Shown here: positions 10,162-22,119 of the stretch, piece by piece
Layout of the letters: every line of letters begins with the position of its first letter
How positions within the stretch are numbered: the stretch's first letter is position 1
Assembly: GCF_029867415.1 (NCBI RefSeq)
Contig: NW_026705415.1
Coordinates: 496,001 to 560,000 of the forward strand
DNA from: Vicia villosa
Lineage: Eukaryota; Streptophyta; Magnoliopsida; Fabales; Fabaceae
Direction: 5' to 3'
Length of the DNA stretch: 64,000 nt
Notes under the pieces: generated by a model
Seen by the model: only the letters and a program-made list of their open reading frames with translations
Told to the model about the DNA's origin: nothing
Database searches by the model: none
Position numbers and translations under genes: made by a program

Positions 10162-12024
10162 TTACTTCTGACACGTCAAACAAGAATACACAAACTCAAC
10201 AATTTCCTTCTTCATTCTAGGCCACCAAAACAACTTTTTCAAATCATGATACATCTTGGTAGCACCAGGATGAATACTTAACCCACTACGGTGTCCTTCT
10301 TCTAAAATACGCTTTCGGAGTTCAGCAATATCAGGAACACAAACTCGGTCACCAAACCTCAGTATACCATTCTCGCCAACTCTGAATTCACCACTCTTGC
10401 CTTGGTTAATCAAAGTCAACTTATCAATCAATTCAACATCAGCTTTCTGACCCTCTTTGATCTCTTCAAGGATACCACTAGTTAGCTTCAGCATACTCAA
10501 TTTAACACTAGTAGGAGTACCTTCACACACTAAACTCAAGTCTCTGAATTGTTCAATCAAATCCAATTCCTTCACCATTAGCATAGACATATGCAAAGTC
10601 TTCCTACTCAATGCATCAGCAACAACGTTTGCCTTACCCGGATAGTAATTCAAACCAAAATCATAATCTTTCAAAAATTCTAACCACCTTCTCTGCCTCA
10701 TATTCAGCTCTTTCTGATCAAAGAGATACTTCATACTCTTATGGTCACTTAACACCTCAAATATCGAACCATACAAATAGTGTCGCCACAACTTCAAAAC
10801 AAAAACCACAGCTGCTAACTCTAAATCATGAGTCGGATAATTCCTTTCATGCACTTTGAGTTGTCTCAACGCATATGCGACTACTTGTTGATTCTGCATC
10901 AATACACCACCTAAACCCATCAGTGATGCATCACAATAAACCACAAACGATTCTGTCGGATTCGGCAAAATCAAGATAGGAGCACTAGTCAACCTCCTCT
11001 TCAGCTCTTGGAATCCTTCTTCACACTTTGCATCCCAAATAAAAGTCTGACCCTTCCTGGTCAATTTAGTTAACGGTAATGCTAACTTTGAAAATCCTTC
11101 GATGAACTTTATGTAGTAACCTGCAAGACCAAGAAAACTACGAATCTCTGACACTGACTTCGGAGCTTCCCACTGAGATACAACTTCTATCTTTGTAGGG
11201 TCAACAGCAATACCATTCTTAGAAGTCACGTGTCCCAGAGAACTGACTTCCTCCAACCAAAATTCACACTTCGACAACTTGGCAAAAAATTGCTTCTCTT
11301 TCAACAGTTCTAACACAGTTCTGAGATGTTCCGCATGTTCTTCCTCGTTTTTAGAATATATCAGGATATCGTCTATAAACACTACCACGAACTTGTCGAG
11401 ATAGGGATGAAAGATCCTGTTCATATACTCCATAAAGACACCAGGTGCATTAGTAACTCCAAACGGAATTACAGAATACTCGTAATGTCCATACCTTGTT
11501 CTAAAAGCAGTCTTTTTAATATCATCATCTTTCACACGGATTTGGTGATACCCAGACCTCAGATCAATCTTACTAAACACACATGCTCCAACCAGCTGAT
11601 CCATCAAATCATCAATCCTCGGCAATGGATACCGATTCTTGATAGTAACCTTGTTCAATTGTCTATAATCCACACACAGTCTCATTGAACCCTCTTTCTT
11701 CTTCACTAACAACACAGGCGCACCCCACGGAGAAACACTAGGACGAATGAATTTCTTCTCAAGCAACTCTTCTAACTGCCTCTTCAGTTCAGCCAACTCA
11801 GACGGCGACATACGATACGGCGCCATCGACACTGGACTAGTTCTCGGAACTAAATCAATAGAAAATTCTACTTCTCTTTCAGGTGGTAATTCATTCACAT
11901 CTTCTGGAAAAACTTCTGGAAACTCACATACCACAGGTAATTCTCTGCTCGCTACTTCCTCCTTCACGTTCATCAATGCAAACAACATAAACACCGTTGC
12001 ACCATCTCCGATCGCTTCATTCAC
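10162..12024 (-). pseudogene. Reverse transcriptase-RNase H region of Tekay element B
   Basis: A 620-codon open stretch. RT covers about residues 60-290, with [11 protein letters not shown] and the catalytic VFIDD box (FIDD at 216-219). RNase H has Asp365 (VYCDAS), Glu402, Asp427 (SDHKS) and Asp470 (VVADALS). The end carries the His/Cys zinc-binding start of integrase (about residues 577-620, ending CLTCQK). It follows gag-protease after an in-frame TAG and precedes integrase after a TAA. In element C the same stretch runs straight on from protease, so the start Met seen here is not a true translation start. Confidence 0.9.
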
Positions 12025-13407
12025 CTACCTAGCTGTCATTTCCAGACCATCAAAACTAACCTCTTCAGGAAAAATTACCGTCTTTGCAACACAGTTGATA
12101 TGAACACGGTTGAATTCCAACCAGTTCATTCCCAGGATTACATCAAGTTGTTTCAACGGAAGGCACACTAAGTCCATCCCGAATTCTCTGCCAAAAATGT
12201 CAACCGGACAATTCAAGCATGCAGACGAAGTAGTTACTGAACCCGTCGCAGGAGTGTCAATAACCATACTTCCATTTATGTCAGATATCTCTAGATTCAA
12301 CCTCTCAGCACAATCCAAAGAAATAAAAGAATGAGTTGCTCCAGTATCAATAATCACAATTAAAGGTGTGCCATGAATGAAACACGTACCTTTAATCAAT
12401 CTGTCCTCTGAAGTAGTCTCTGACCCGGTCAAAGCAAAAACCTTTCCCCCTAATTGGTTCTTCTTTGGCTTGGTGCAATTCGGACTAATGTGACCTTCTT
12501 CACCATAGTTGTAACAAGTCACATCCTTCTTATTACAATCAGGAACAATATGACCCACTTGATCACACTTGTAACATTTCTTCTGATCATTCTTACACTC
12601 GTTCCGACGATGTCCTATCTCACCACAATTATAACATCTAATACGAGCATTGGAATCTCCCCCACTGGGTTTCTTCCAATCAGCAGGTTTACCTCTACCA
12701 TATGGATTACCTCTGTCCATATGTTTCTTTCCCTTTCTGTCAACTAACTCGCGAGAGTGAGATGACTTCAGCTTGAGGTTATCTTCCTCGAAAATCCTGC
12801 TACAATCAACCAAGTCAACAAACCTCTGAATCCTCTGGTACCTAATGCCCTGCTTGATCTCATCACGAAGTCCAATCTCAAATTTGACACATTTCGAGAA
12901 CTCACTGGCTTCGTCATTGTTGTAATGAACATAGTACTTTGCCCGTTCCACGAACTTTGCAGCATACTCTGGTACCGTCATATTACCTTGGACCAGTTCC
13001 AGAAATTCCACTTCCTTTCTGCCTCTAACATCTTCAGGAAAATATCTTCTTAGAAATTCCCTCTTGAATATAGCCCAATTAATCTCTATACCATCAGCAT
13101 CTAGTTCAGCTCTGGTCGACATCCACCAGTCATCAGCCTCTTCAGACAACATGTGTGTGCCATACCTCACCTTGAGATTCTCAGCATAATCGATAACTCT
13201 AAAAATTCTCTCGATTTCCTTGAGCCATTTCTAAGCACCCTCGGGATCATGCGTGCCTTTGAACAATGGAGGATTGTTCCTCTAAAAATTTCCCAGTTGC
13301 CTATCAGCACCAATCCCTGCTCCTATAGCTCCTCCTCCAAGCACACCAGCAATCATGCCCAGAGCCTCAGCAATAGCATCATCATTTCTTCCACCTCTTC
13401 CAGCCAT
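12025..13407 (-). pseudogene. Gag-protease of Tekay element B
   Basis: Start ATG at 13407 (MAGRGGRND), as in element C. The capsid region is followed by three CCHC zinc knuckles (CYNCGEIGHRRNEC, CYKCDQVGHIVPDC, and CYNYGEEGHISPNC, where the second Cys is Tyr). The aspartic protease has IIDTGATHSFIS. In-frame TAG codons lie at 13282-13284, 13231-13233 and 12025-12027. The first two stand where element C has CAG (Gln); the third fits the same change. The longest open part is 381 codons from 13170. The element cannot make full-length Gag. Confidence 0.9.
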
Positions 13408-13522
13408 TGCTCTGCTTAATCACAAACAATCCAGTCAGAAACAAAATATTGACAAATAACTCGTATTAGTCGCATACACAGGAAGGACTGACACCAAGAC
13501 TCTGGTCACAACGACCGACTAT

Positions 13523-13534
13523 GCTCTGATACCA
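13523..13534 (-). other. PBS of element B (initiator tRNA-Met type)
   Basis: The minus strand reads TGGTATCAGAGC four bases inside the LTR, the standard plant tRNA-Met PBS, as in element C. Confidence 0.9.
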
Positions 13535-13538
13535 CTGT

Positions 13539-15466
13539 TGTAACACCCTCCTAAACCCTGCGGCAAATAATTAATTAAATCAGAGTAACATACGCAAGGG
13601 CGTCATAATTCATAGATAAAATAAACCATATCGGTCATAAGTCATGCATTCACTGAAGAAAACATCTTGACATAACTCATAAATCAAAACTGATGTTTAC
13701 ACAACGGAATAAATCATCAAACTAGCATTACATCATCAATGCTTTAATCCTCAAATAAAATAAACAAACAGAGTTAATGTCATAAACTTAAAATAGCGTT
13801 CCCCAGTGTTACACCTATCAGAGCATGACCCGACGCTAACAGACACATTGACTCATGAGCTAATCCTCACCGAGTCGAAGCCGCTATCCTCAATCTGAAA
13901 ATATATTGTAAGGGTGAGTCTCATTCGCGATTAACAAATATTATTGCATTATAAATAACAGTACATCAACAGTTATATTATTCACCCAACTCATCTATAT
14001 TCAGATCATCCATCAACATACAAACACAAACCACCAAAACAATACAAGAGCATACATATAGTCATGTTATTAAATTCATGCAAATGAATGCAACTGACTC
14101 TATGCATGTGGTACCAAACATCATCAATGGGAATCACCCACTCACCGATCTATCATCATCCAGATACAGCCCTGCCAGCATAAATTCCACACAATGGGAA
14201 TTCTGCCCTTCACTGAATCCTCTCATCATCTAGGATTCAGCCCCCATCAATGTTTATGAATGCATGCAAACATATATATAACATACTTTCATCATCACCA
14301 TTCTATGAGTAGCATCATCTATACTCATTTCATCCTCATCATCATCATCATTATTAAGCATGTTCATATATACATTAACATCATTCAATACAATCAAATT
14401 ATCAGTAAACCACAAGATCACATCACAATGTTTACTAATTCTCAAACAGCACACAAAACAGGCCTACAGATCGAAAGTTACGCATCGTTGAACTTTCCAG
14501 AAAATCACAAAACAGAAAATTTGCACACACAGCGACCATACGCGTATCATCAGGCCCATACACGTATCGCCCATTCCCATACGCGTATCATACGCGTTTC
14601 ACCAGACTCCAAAATGGCCTAAAACCAACTCATACGCGTATCAGCCTTGCCATACGCGTATCACCAGGACCAATTTCCTCATTAAAATTTCCCATACGCG
14701 TATGAGCATCCTCATACGCTCCTCATACGCAAATCACTAGCACATGGTACTTGGGACAGGGCAGCAGTGTATCATACGCGTATAGCCCTTAGGGAATGTC
14801 CCTCATACGCGTATGACTTCATCCCATACGCGTATGACACTGTTCCATACGAGAAAAGCCAGAAAATGCCCAGAATTCTGCAGTTTACGTAACAGTCCAA
14901 TTCTCACTCGTTTCTACACATACCAGTTCACGATTTTGAGTCTAAAACAGTCCATTTTTCACGTTTTCATTCATAGAGTTCATTCATACATATTAATCTA
15001 TCAATCTATATCAATTCACACATCAAAACCCCAAAATCTAAATCAATTTTTAGAACTCAAAACCTAACTCTGACATACAAATCAAATTGACTCAACAACA
15101 TAATTATTCATACACTATTCATCTATAATCACAATAAGAGATGATAATTGGAAGAGTCTCCCTTACCTTAGCCAAATTCTTGATCTTTGGTCTCTTCCTC
15201 CTTGTTCCTCTTTCACGTTCTTCGTGTTCCAACTTCTCTTTTTTCACGTTCTATTCCTTCTTTCCCAATTCTAATTATTTTATGAAAAATAATATTAAAA
15301 TTAGCAAAGGCTTTACTATACCATACCTTCTTTTCTCACTAATCTCACACATGGCCCAATGCCATAAACTACCTTTTTCCATAATTTTTCACAAAACCTT
15401 TAATAATTCTAATTATTAATTAAATATTCCAATTTAAAATAATAATAAAATTATACGGGTGTTACA
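13539..15466 (-). repeat. 5' LTR of element B (1928 bp)
   Basis: The minus strand starts TGTAACACCCGTATAATTTT at 15466 and ends AGGAGGGTGTTACA at 13539. The ends resemble those of the element C LTR, but the middle differs and contains a cluster of ATACGCGTAT palindromes. No partner LTR is visible. Confidence 0.9.
14537..14836. repeat. Cluster of CpG palindromes ATACGCGTAT in an LTR
   Basis: Eight exact copies of the 10-bp palindrome ATACGCGTAT (near 14538, 14579, 14631, 14651, 14693, 14774, 14805 and 14825), plus imperfect ones such as CATACACGTATC, within 300 bp. Several extend to CATACGCGTATG. The position, about 0.6-0.9 kb into the LTR, is similar to that of the CCGCTGAGCGG motifs in the element C LTR. 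Confidence 0.85.
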
Positions 15467-17965
15467 CAGCTCACAAGATTAAATTGCATATTTAATGACA
15501 AAACCGTTGAAGCTTGAGCAATTTGAAAAATTATGTAATTTGCTTGGAATGGTGAATGCATCAGAAATAAGCTAATTGCAGATGTTTAGCTTAAGAGAGG
15601 GAAATATTAACTAGTTTAGTTATATTTGAATTATTCTTTTAGTTTGTTATAATAAGACCTATTCTTTAGGGAGTTATATAGTCTGTTTCAGCCACTATGC
15701 TTTAGGTATAGAACGTGTAGTTTCAGTTATTTCTATATTTATGTAATGTTTATTAAATAGTAGTTGTTTTGTTTAATTCAATCAGTTCTAACCTTTTTCT
15801 AAGTTCTGTTCTTACATTATTTACGGTTGCATCATGTTTTTATAATTTGTTTCTTGCATCTTTTGTGTTTTTATTTGAACTTATAAACCAAATATAAATT
15901 ATTATTTTTATTTGAACTCTTATATAGTTTTTCTTTTCATGTTATGGTGTTTTGAAGTTATTACTTTTATTTGTGGTTGAGCTATTGGGAAATAAGCTCA
16001 TTTACGAAGAGCGAAATTATGATCCAATAATTTATATCAAAATCTTGCAGGTAACGTAATCATAGATGAACAGGGAGATGTATTGGAAACGTTGAGCAAG
16101 GAGATGTTATTTTAGTTATCATATATACTTATGTTCTTTTAACATACTAGTAAAGCACCCGTGCGTTGGGTCGTGTAAAATCGATATAAATATTAAATAT
16201 TAACTAAATATTATATAGTTATTATTAAAAGTATATATAAAAATGTATACGAATTAATAGAAGAAGAAAAATTTTCAATATTAATTGTTATACAAATATT
16301 TATTTAATTTATCAAGTTGTAGTAGTTGTTAGGATATACATATATTTAGTAATTTCTATTAAACCAAATATATGGTGGAAAAATATATTTGACCCGTCGG
16401 ACATGCCTAATTTTTATAATTGTTTATATTTTTAATTTTACAATTTCAATTAACAAATATTATAAAATAAAATATATTATACAAAAAAAAACACATTAGT
16501 TTAATAATTTGATTAGATTGAATGAGTTGAATATTGTAGTAATTCAGAAGTCATTAAACATATGATCTATAATATCTCTCATTTAAGTAAATATTTTGTC
16601 GGCCCGTCAGAAAAATAGGTTCGGTCCGTCGGACATGCCTATAATTTTTAAATTCTTTGTATTGTGAATTTAGGGATTCTATTGATATTATATAATTTTA
16701 TCATCTGATAGAAAATAAAGTTAAACTGTAACCAAAAAAAAATTAAAGGTAAACACAATTACGTTTTATAAGGAATCATTGACAAATTTTTTAAAAACTT
16801 AAAAAGAAAAAGTTTTTGAAAAATGGAATGTAATAAGTAAATTGTAAAAAATATCATAGGAACACAAAATTCATATATTATGAATTTATATATGCAAAAA
16901 TATAGTATGTTACCATTTTATCACTAAATATTTAGTGAATTTTTACGTTGTGTTTATTTTAAAAAATAATTTTGTATTCATTTTGTAACGATTGTGTTTT
17001 GGAATATACATCTAACCTATTAATTAAGAATTATTATTACATATTAGTAAATAAATGTGACAATTTTATATTTTAAAAAGTAAATAACACCCAATTAATA
17101 AAGGTATATTATTTTTGGGTTTTTCATAAGAAAATCGTATTTTCCATACATTATAATTGTCTCATTTTTTTTGTTGAAACAAATATCATAACAATTTTTA
17201 GTATAAATGTTATCGTTTTGTCATTAAATAGGATTCAGTGTTTAAATAGACTGAATTTTGGTGGTTGGAGCACATTGTGAGTTGTGTATCATAAATGAAA
17301 TACATTGAAAAAAATTTAGCTTATTGGCTTTTGAGTTTTCCAGTAGTGTTAATTTGTGGGGCTTAAGTAATTGGAAAAAGAGAATTTTCAACATTAAAAA
17401 TATAACAAATTATTACATTCATTATTGAAGAATGCAAATGGCCAAATTTTATTATTGATATGTCAAGAATTAAAAAGTTAATTATTAAAGAGTTAAAAAA
17501 ACTAAATTAATTCAAATTGGTATAATTAAATAAGACAAATGGGATAAATGATATATATCACATTAATTTTTTAATAAACATATATCACATTAATGTTTAT
17601 GGATATAAATAATAGTCGTTCATGGATATAAATAATAGTCATGTTAATGTAATTTATTATAGCTTGATTATAAACGGTAAAATAAATGCTATTAATCAAT
17701 AAATCTATAATTATTATTAAGGAATAAATCTATGATTATTATTAGACACTTCAATTGTTTCTTTATAGCGCGTGTCTTTAGCTGAATCTCATTAATTAAA
17801 AATAATCTAAAAAATAAAACAAAATTGATTTACATCTAAAATTTGTTCTTTATTATGTCACAATATTAGTTATAATATATTCATCAAGTTTATGATATTG
17901 TTTTAAATAAATTTATAACAAATATCATATTTAATTGATTGAATCAATTTTTGTAGGACCAAAAT
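15467..17965. other. AT-rich DNA without genes; possible Helitron-like end
   Basis: No ORF of note. It is strongly AT-rich. At 16147-16173 the sequence CTAGTAAAGCACCCGTGCGT resembles, on the minus strand, a Helitron 3' terminus (GC-rich degenerate hairpin, then CTAG followed by T). CCGTCGGACATGCC recurs near 16394 and 16628. This is the DNA into which the copia element inserted, and it may continue at 31967. Confidence 0.4.
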
Positions 17966-18864
17966 TGAAGGTGTTTTCATGTTGGCTGCATTTATGGTAA
18001 AACATACCTGGTTGATATTGTTTTATGCAGGTTGCATATGTGTGAAGCTAATACAGGTTTTGTAGTGAATGTCATGATCGATGTCATGACATCCGTGTGT
18101 GACAGCAGGAGCTATTATTATTTTTTAAATGTGTTTCCTGATTTATCTCAATTATCAGTTTACGAAACCTTTTATTGAGTGCTGAATATTTCGTCCTAAA
18201 AATCCCGCTGACAACACTTTTTATAACACGTAGGTTGGCGTGTGAATTAGGTTAACTTGGTTAACCCTGATTTGTTTCTTAAAAAGCCCAAGACTGCATA
18301 TAAAAGGACTGCAATCCTATTTTGGAACGCAGACGGAAGATTTTGTATTGTGAAAAACTGTTGTTCTGTAAATGTCTCGTGTGATCCAAGCAATTGTCCT
18401 TGATGATTGCGTTGGAATTAGTTGTGTTTGTTTAATGTCACTCTAAGCTTTTAAGCACGAGTGTGTGTCTCTTTATTGAAGCTTTTAAGCAGATCAAGGT
18501 GTGTTTTTGAAGAGTGTCTTCTATTTGTAATTGTTAATTGTTTATGTGTAATCACTGTTGTGATTGAGGGGGGGTGGAATGGAGATATTCCATATCTAGG
18601 GAGAACCTAGGTAGAAGGGTCATTGGGTAGTGATTAAGTGAGAAGTTGTAAACGGGGGAGTTTAGCTTTGAATTGATACTACTGATAGTGAACTTCTTCC
18701 CTGGCTTGGTAGCCCCCAGAGTAGGTTGTTTGAACCGAACTGGGTAAACAATTATGTATGTTCTTTATTGTTTTTATGCTGTTCTTTTATTACTATCTAT
18801 GTTGCGTAATTATGGATGTCATAACATCCCGTTTGACATCGAGCGTGTGTTACTAGAATTTTCA
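17966..18864 (+). repeat. 5' LTR of SIRE-like element (899 bp)
   Basis: TGAAGGTGTTTTCATG start, ACTAGAATTTTCA end, followed by the PBS. It contains the perfect palindrome GATGTCATGACATC (18080-18093) and a GGATGT-CATA-ACATCC inverted repeat (18814-18829). Both also occur in the LTRs at 31062 and 40310. Confidence 0.93.
18299..18307 (+). promoter_or_regulatory. TATA box of SIRE-like LTR
   Basis: TATAAAAGG, followed about 30 bp later by a plausible start region (CTATTTTGGAAC). It is the same in the other two LTR copies (31401-31409 and about 40649). Confidence 0.65.
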
Positions 18865-18866
18865 AT

Positions 18867-18878
18867 TGGCATCAGAGC
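18867..18878 (+). other. PBS of SIRE-like element
   Basis: TGGCATCAGAGC two bases after the LTR, one mismatch from the plant tRNA-Met PBS TGGTATCAGAGC. Confidence 0.85.
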
Positions 18879-18970
18879 AGGCACCCTGCTTGTTTACATC
18901 TGAGTGAGATCTAGGGATAACAAAATTCTGGTACTATAGAGAAGGAACTGTTAGTGTTTGGAAACAGACC

Positions 18971-18975
18971 ACCTA
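18971..18975. other. Target-site duplication ACCTA, left copy
   Basis: ACCTA directly precedes the 5' LTR of element C, and the same pentamer directly follows its 3' LTR at 27178-27182. It proves an ordinary integrase-mediated insertion into the copia gag, whose reading (NRPP... then ILDGSNYDYW) resumes across the insertion. Confidence 0.97.
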
Positions 18976-20804
18976 TGTAACACCCATAATTTCAGTTTAT
19001 TAATTTAATTTGGATTTAAATTAAATAATTGAAATTTTAGTATTTTAATTGGATTTAATTGGAAAGTGATGGAATAAAGGTTATTGGGCTTATGGTGTGA
19101 TGTTAGTAAAATAGGGGTGCTATATTGGTTAGGCCTTTTACTAAGTTGTGATATTTTACTTTTATTTTATTTTCATAAAATAAGAAAAAGGAACCATTTG
19201 GGGAGAAAGGAAGAACACGTGAAAAGAGAAAGAGAAGAGAAAGAGGCAAGAACGTGAAACCGGAAGGAGAGCATTCAAGAGATTCATCGAGGTAAGGGGG
19301 GACTCTTCCTTTTAGTATCTCTTATGTGGTCTTAGGTAATAGGTAGATTGATGTATGGTTTGGTTCAATTAGATATTGGGATTGTTAGGTTAGGGTGTTA
19401 TAATTGGATTGAATTGATGATAATTGTGTGAACTATTTGGTTAATAATGAGTTTGGATGATGTTTTATGGTGTATAATTGAATGTATGATGATTATATGC
19501 ATGTATGTGATGTCTGGGATCGTTTTTGGGTGAAAAGGATGTGAAATCGCAGGGTCTGTCGCAGACTTGGGGTTTGCTGAAATCGCAGGTCCGCTTAGCG
19601 GAGGTCCCAACGTAGTACGCTTCTGTCTGACGTCGCTTGAGGTCCGCTGAGCGGAGGTCTGAAGGATTTCGCGTCTGCCTTGCTCCGCTGAGCGAACCTT
19701 GCTGTGTGTGAATTATTCCAAACTTCAAAATAACGTATCTTTTGATCCGTGTATCATTTCTTAGTGCCGTTTTGGGTGTTGTGCAAGTAATTAAATGTTT
19801 TATATGATGAATGATGAATATTGTCAGTAGCCGACTTTATTTATTTAAAACTCGATTTAATTACTTGATGAGGATTGAACATGGTGTGCATATGAGATAG
19901 GTGTGACAATGTGTTTGATATGATAATGAATTGGTTGTGATTGTTATTATGATTGTGATGAATGCATGACTATTTTAATGATGTTGAAAACATGTACATA
20001 CTTATTCGGTGATGTGGTGTTGAGATGAGTTGTTCATCGTGATTCGGTGTGTCTTTAAGTATGTTATGTGTGTTTCATTCATTCATATGCATTTGACGAT
20101 GGATCCAGTTGATGAGTGGATCGTTGGTGGACATATTTCCCATTGTGCGGAAATTGTGTCGGTGAGCCGTATCTCGATGAGGCGTAGATCGGTTAGGTGG
20201 ATTGATTCCACAGTTTATTGGTACCACATGCATAGTGTCAGTTGTGTCATATGCATTTTATCATAACATGATCGTATGGATTTCTGTGTTATGTGCTGTA
20301 ATCTATTATTGTGTGAATTAATGAATAATAGATGTGAATCTGAATATGTATAATTAGGTGAACGGTATATTATGATGCTTGTTACTTATGAATTGCATAA
20401 TATTTACTAATTGAGAATGAGACTCACCCTTACATGTTGTCATTTTCAGATTGAGGAGTAGCGGCATTAGTGCTTGGTGAGGATGACTCGTAGAGTTTAT
20501 CCGTTTATGTTGGGTTGTGTCGGTCATGCTCTGATCTGTAACACTGGGGAACGATAGTTTTTAGAGTTTTTATGAGATTACTCTATTTTAATTGGTGATG
20601 AATTGTGTTTCCATTAGTTGTATTTAACGATGTTCCTTATTCCGCTGTGTTAAACATGATTTATGTTTTGGTGAGTCGTTTCCTAATGAAGCATGACGTT
20701 GACCTTAGTTGATTTAATTATTTTAAATAATTGTGGCACCCTTATGCATATGTTTTTACTCTGATTAATTATTAAATTGCCGTGGGGTTTAGAAGGGTGT
20801 TACA
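18976..20804 (+). repeat. 5' LTR of element C
   Basis: TGTAACACCCATAATTTCAG start, AGAAGGGTGTTACA end. Between 19548 and 19700 it carries CG-rich near-palindromes TCCGCTNAGCGGA (near 19580 and 19642, a partial copy near 19685). The ORF readings inside are incidental. Confidence 0.97.
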
Positions 20805-20808
20805 ATAG

Positions 20809-20820
20809 TGGTATCAGAGC
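20809..20820 (+). other. PBS of element C
   Basis: TGGTATCAGAGC, complementary to the 3' part of initiator tRNA-Met, four bases after the LTR. Confidence 0.95.
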
Positions 20821-20940
20821 ATAGTCGGTCGTTTGAGTCGGAGTCTTAGTGTCAGTTAATCCCTCGTATGCGAATAGTGTAAGGTTGACACTATCGATAC
20901 TTCTTGTTCTAATGAATATTGTTTTATATTTAGCAGAACA

Positions 20941-22119
20941 ATGGCCGGAAGAGGTGGAAGAAACGACGATGCAATTGCTGAGGCTCTGGTCATGATTGCT
21001 GGTGTGCTGGGAGGGAATGTTAATGGAGCTGTGATTGGTGCTGACAGGCAGCTGAACAGTTTCCAGAGGAACAATCCTCTGTTGTTCAAGGGCACACACG
21101 ATCCTGAAGGTGCTCAGAAATGGCTTAAGGATATCGAGAGGATTTTCAGAGTCATCGATTGTGCTGAGAACCTGAAAGTGAGGTATGGTACTCATATGTT
21201 ATCCGAAGAGGCTGATGACTGGTGGATGGCTACTAGGGCTGAATTGGATGCTGATGGTGTAGCTATTTCCTGGGCTGTGTTCAGGAGAGAGTTTCTGAGG
21301 AGGTATTTTCCTGAGGACGTTCGAGGCAGGAAGGAGATTGAATTTTTGGAGCTGACTCAGGGTAATATGACGGTACCAGAGTATGCTTCGAAATTTGTTG
21401 AGTTGGCGAAGTACTACGTTCACTACAACAATGACGAGGCTAGTGAATTCTCAAAGTGCATCAAGTTTGAGAATGGTCTTCGTGATGAGATCAAGCAAGG
21501 AATCAGGTACTAGAAAATTCGGCGATTTGTCGATTTGGTGGACTGTAGTAGGATCTTCGAAGAGGATAACCTTAAGCTGAAGTCATCTCACTCTTGCGAG
21601 TTGGTTGACAAGAAAGGCAAGAAGCCTATGGATAGAGGTAAGCCATATGGTAGAGGAAATCCTAGAGCTGGGGATTGGAAGAGGCCTAGTGGGGGAGATT
21701 TTGGTGCTCCCGTTAGGTGCTACAACTGTGGTGAGACTGGGCATAGAAGGAATGAGTGCAAGAGTGGAGAGAAGAAATGCTTCAAGTGTGGTAAGGCGGG
21801 TCATATTGCTTCTGATTGTAGAATGAAGATTGTGACTTGCTACAATTGCGGCGAAGAGGGTCACATCAGTCCACACTGCACTAAACCGAAGAAGGATCAG
21901 GCTGGTGGAAAGGTCTTTGCTTTGTCTGGGTCAGAGACTACTCCAGAAGATCGTCTGTTTAAAGGTACGTGTTTCATACATGACACACCTTTAGTTGCCA
22001 TTATTGATACTGGAGCGACTCATTCGTTCATTTCATTGGATTGTGCTAAACGATTGGGATTAGAAATATCTGTTATTCATGGAAGTATGTTATTGACACT
22101 CCTGCGTCGGGTTCAGTAA
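20941..22119 (+). pseudogene. Gag-protease of element C
   Basis: ATG at 20941 opens MAGRGGRNDD. A capsid domain of about 190 codons ends at a TAG (21511-21513) where element B has CAG. The same frame then continues with three CCHC knuckles (CYNCGETGHRRNEC, CFKCGKAGHIASDC, CYNCGEEGHISPHC) and the protease motif IIDTGATHSFIS. Near 22087 one base is missing relative to element B, which shifts the frame, so the listed end is that of the shifted frame. Gag would form the particle and package RNA; protease would cut the polyprotein. Both are broken here. Confidence 0.93.

Larger units (their letters stand above)
9438..15466 (-). mobile_element. Element B: Tekay-type chromovirus (Ty3/gypsy), 3' end removed
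   Basis: In minus-strand order: LTR 15466-13539, PBS, gag, protease, RT, RNase H, and integrase up to 9438, where element A interrupts it. The chromodomain and 3' LTR are not visible; they would lie left of the window if A inserted cleanly. The proteins closely match element C, whose chromodomain places the family in the Tekay (Del) clade. Several stop codons make it inactive. Confidence 0.9.

Noticed and set aside
10457..12103. Plus-strand ORFs across element B pol
   Set aside because: Antisense shadows of the RT/RNase H coding strand.
20030..20266. 78-codon ORF in the element C LTR, also at 26403 and inverted at 37607 and 46850
   Set aside because: It is open in several LTR copies only because they are close relatives; inside an LTR with no known coding role, and no protein family is recognised.
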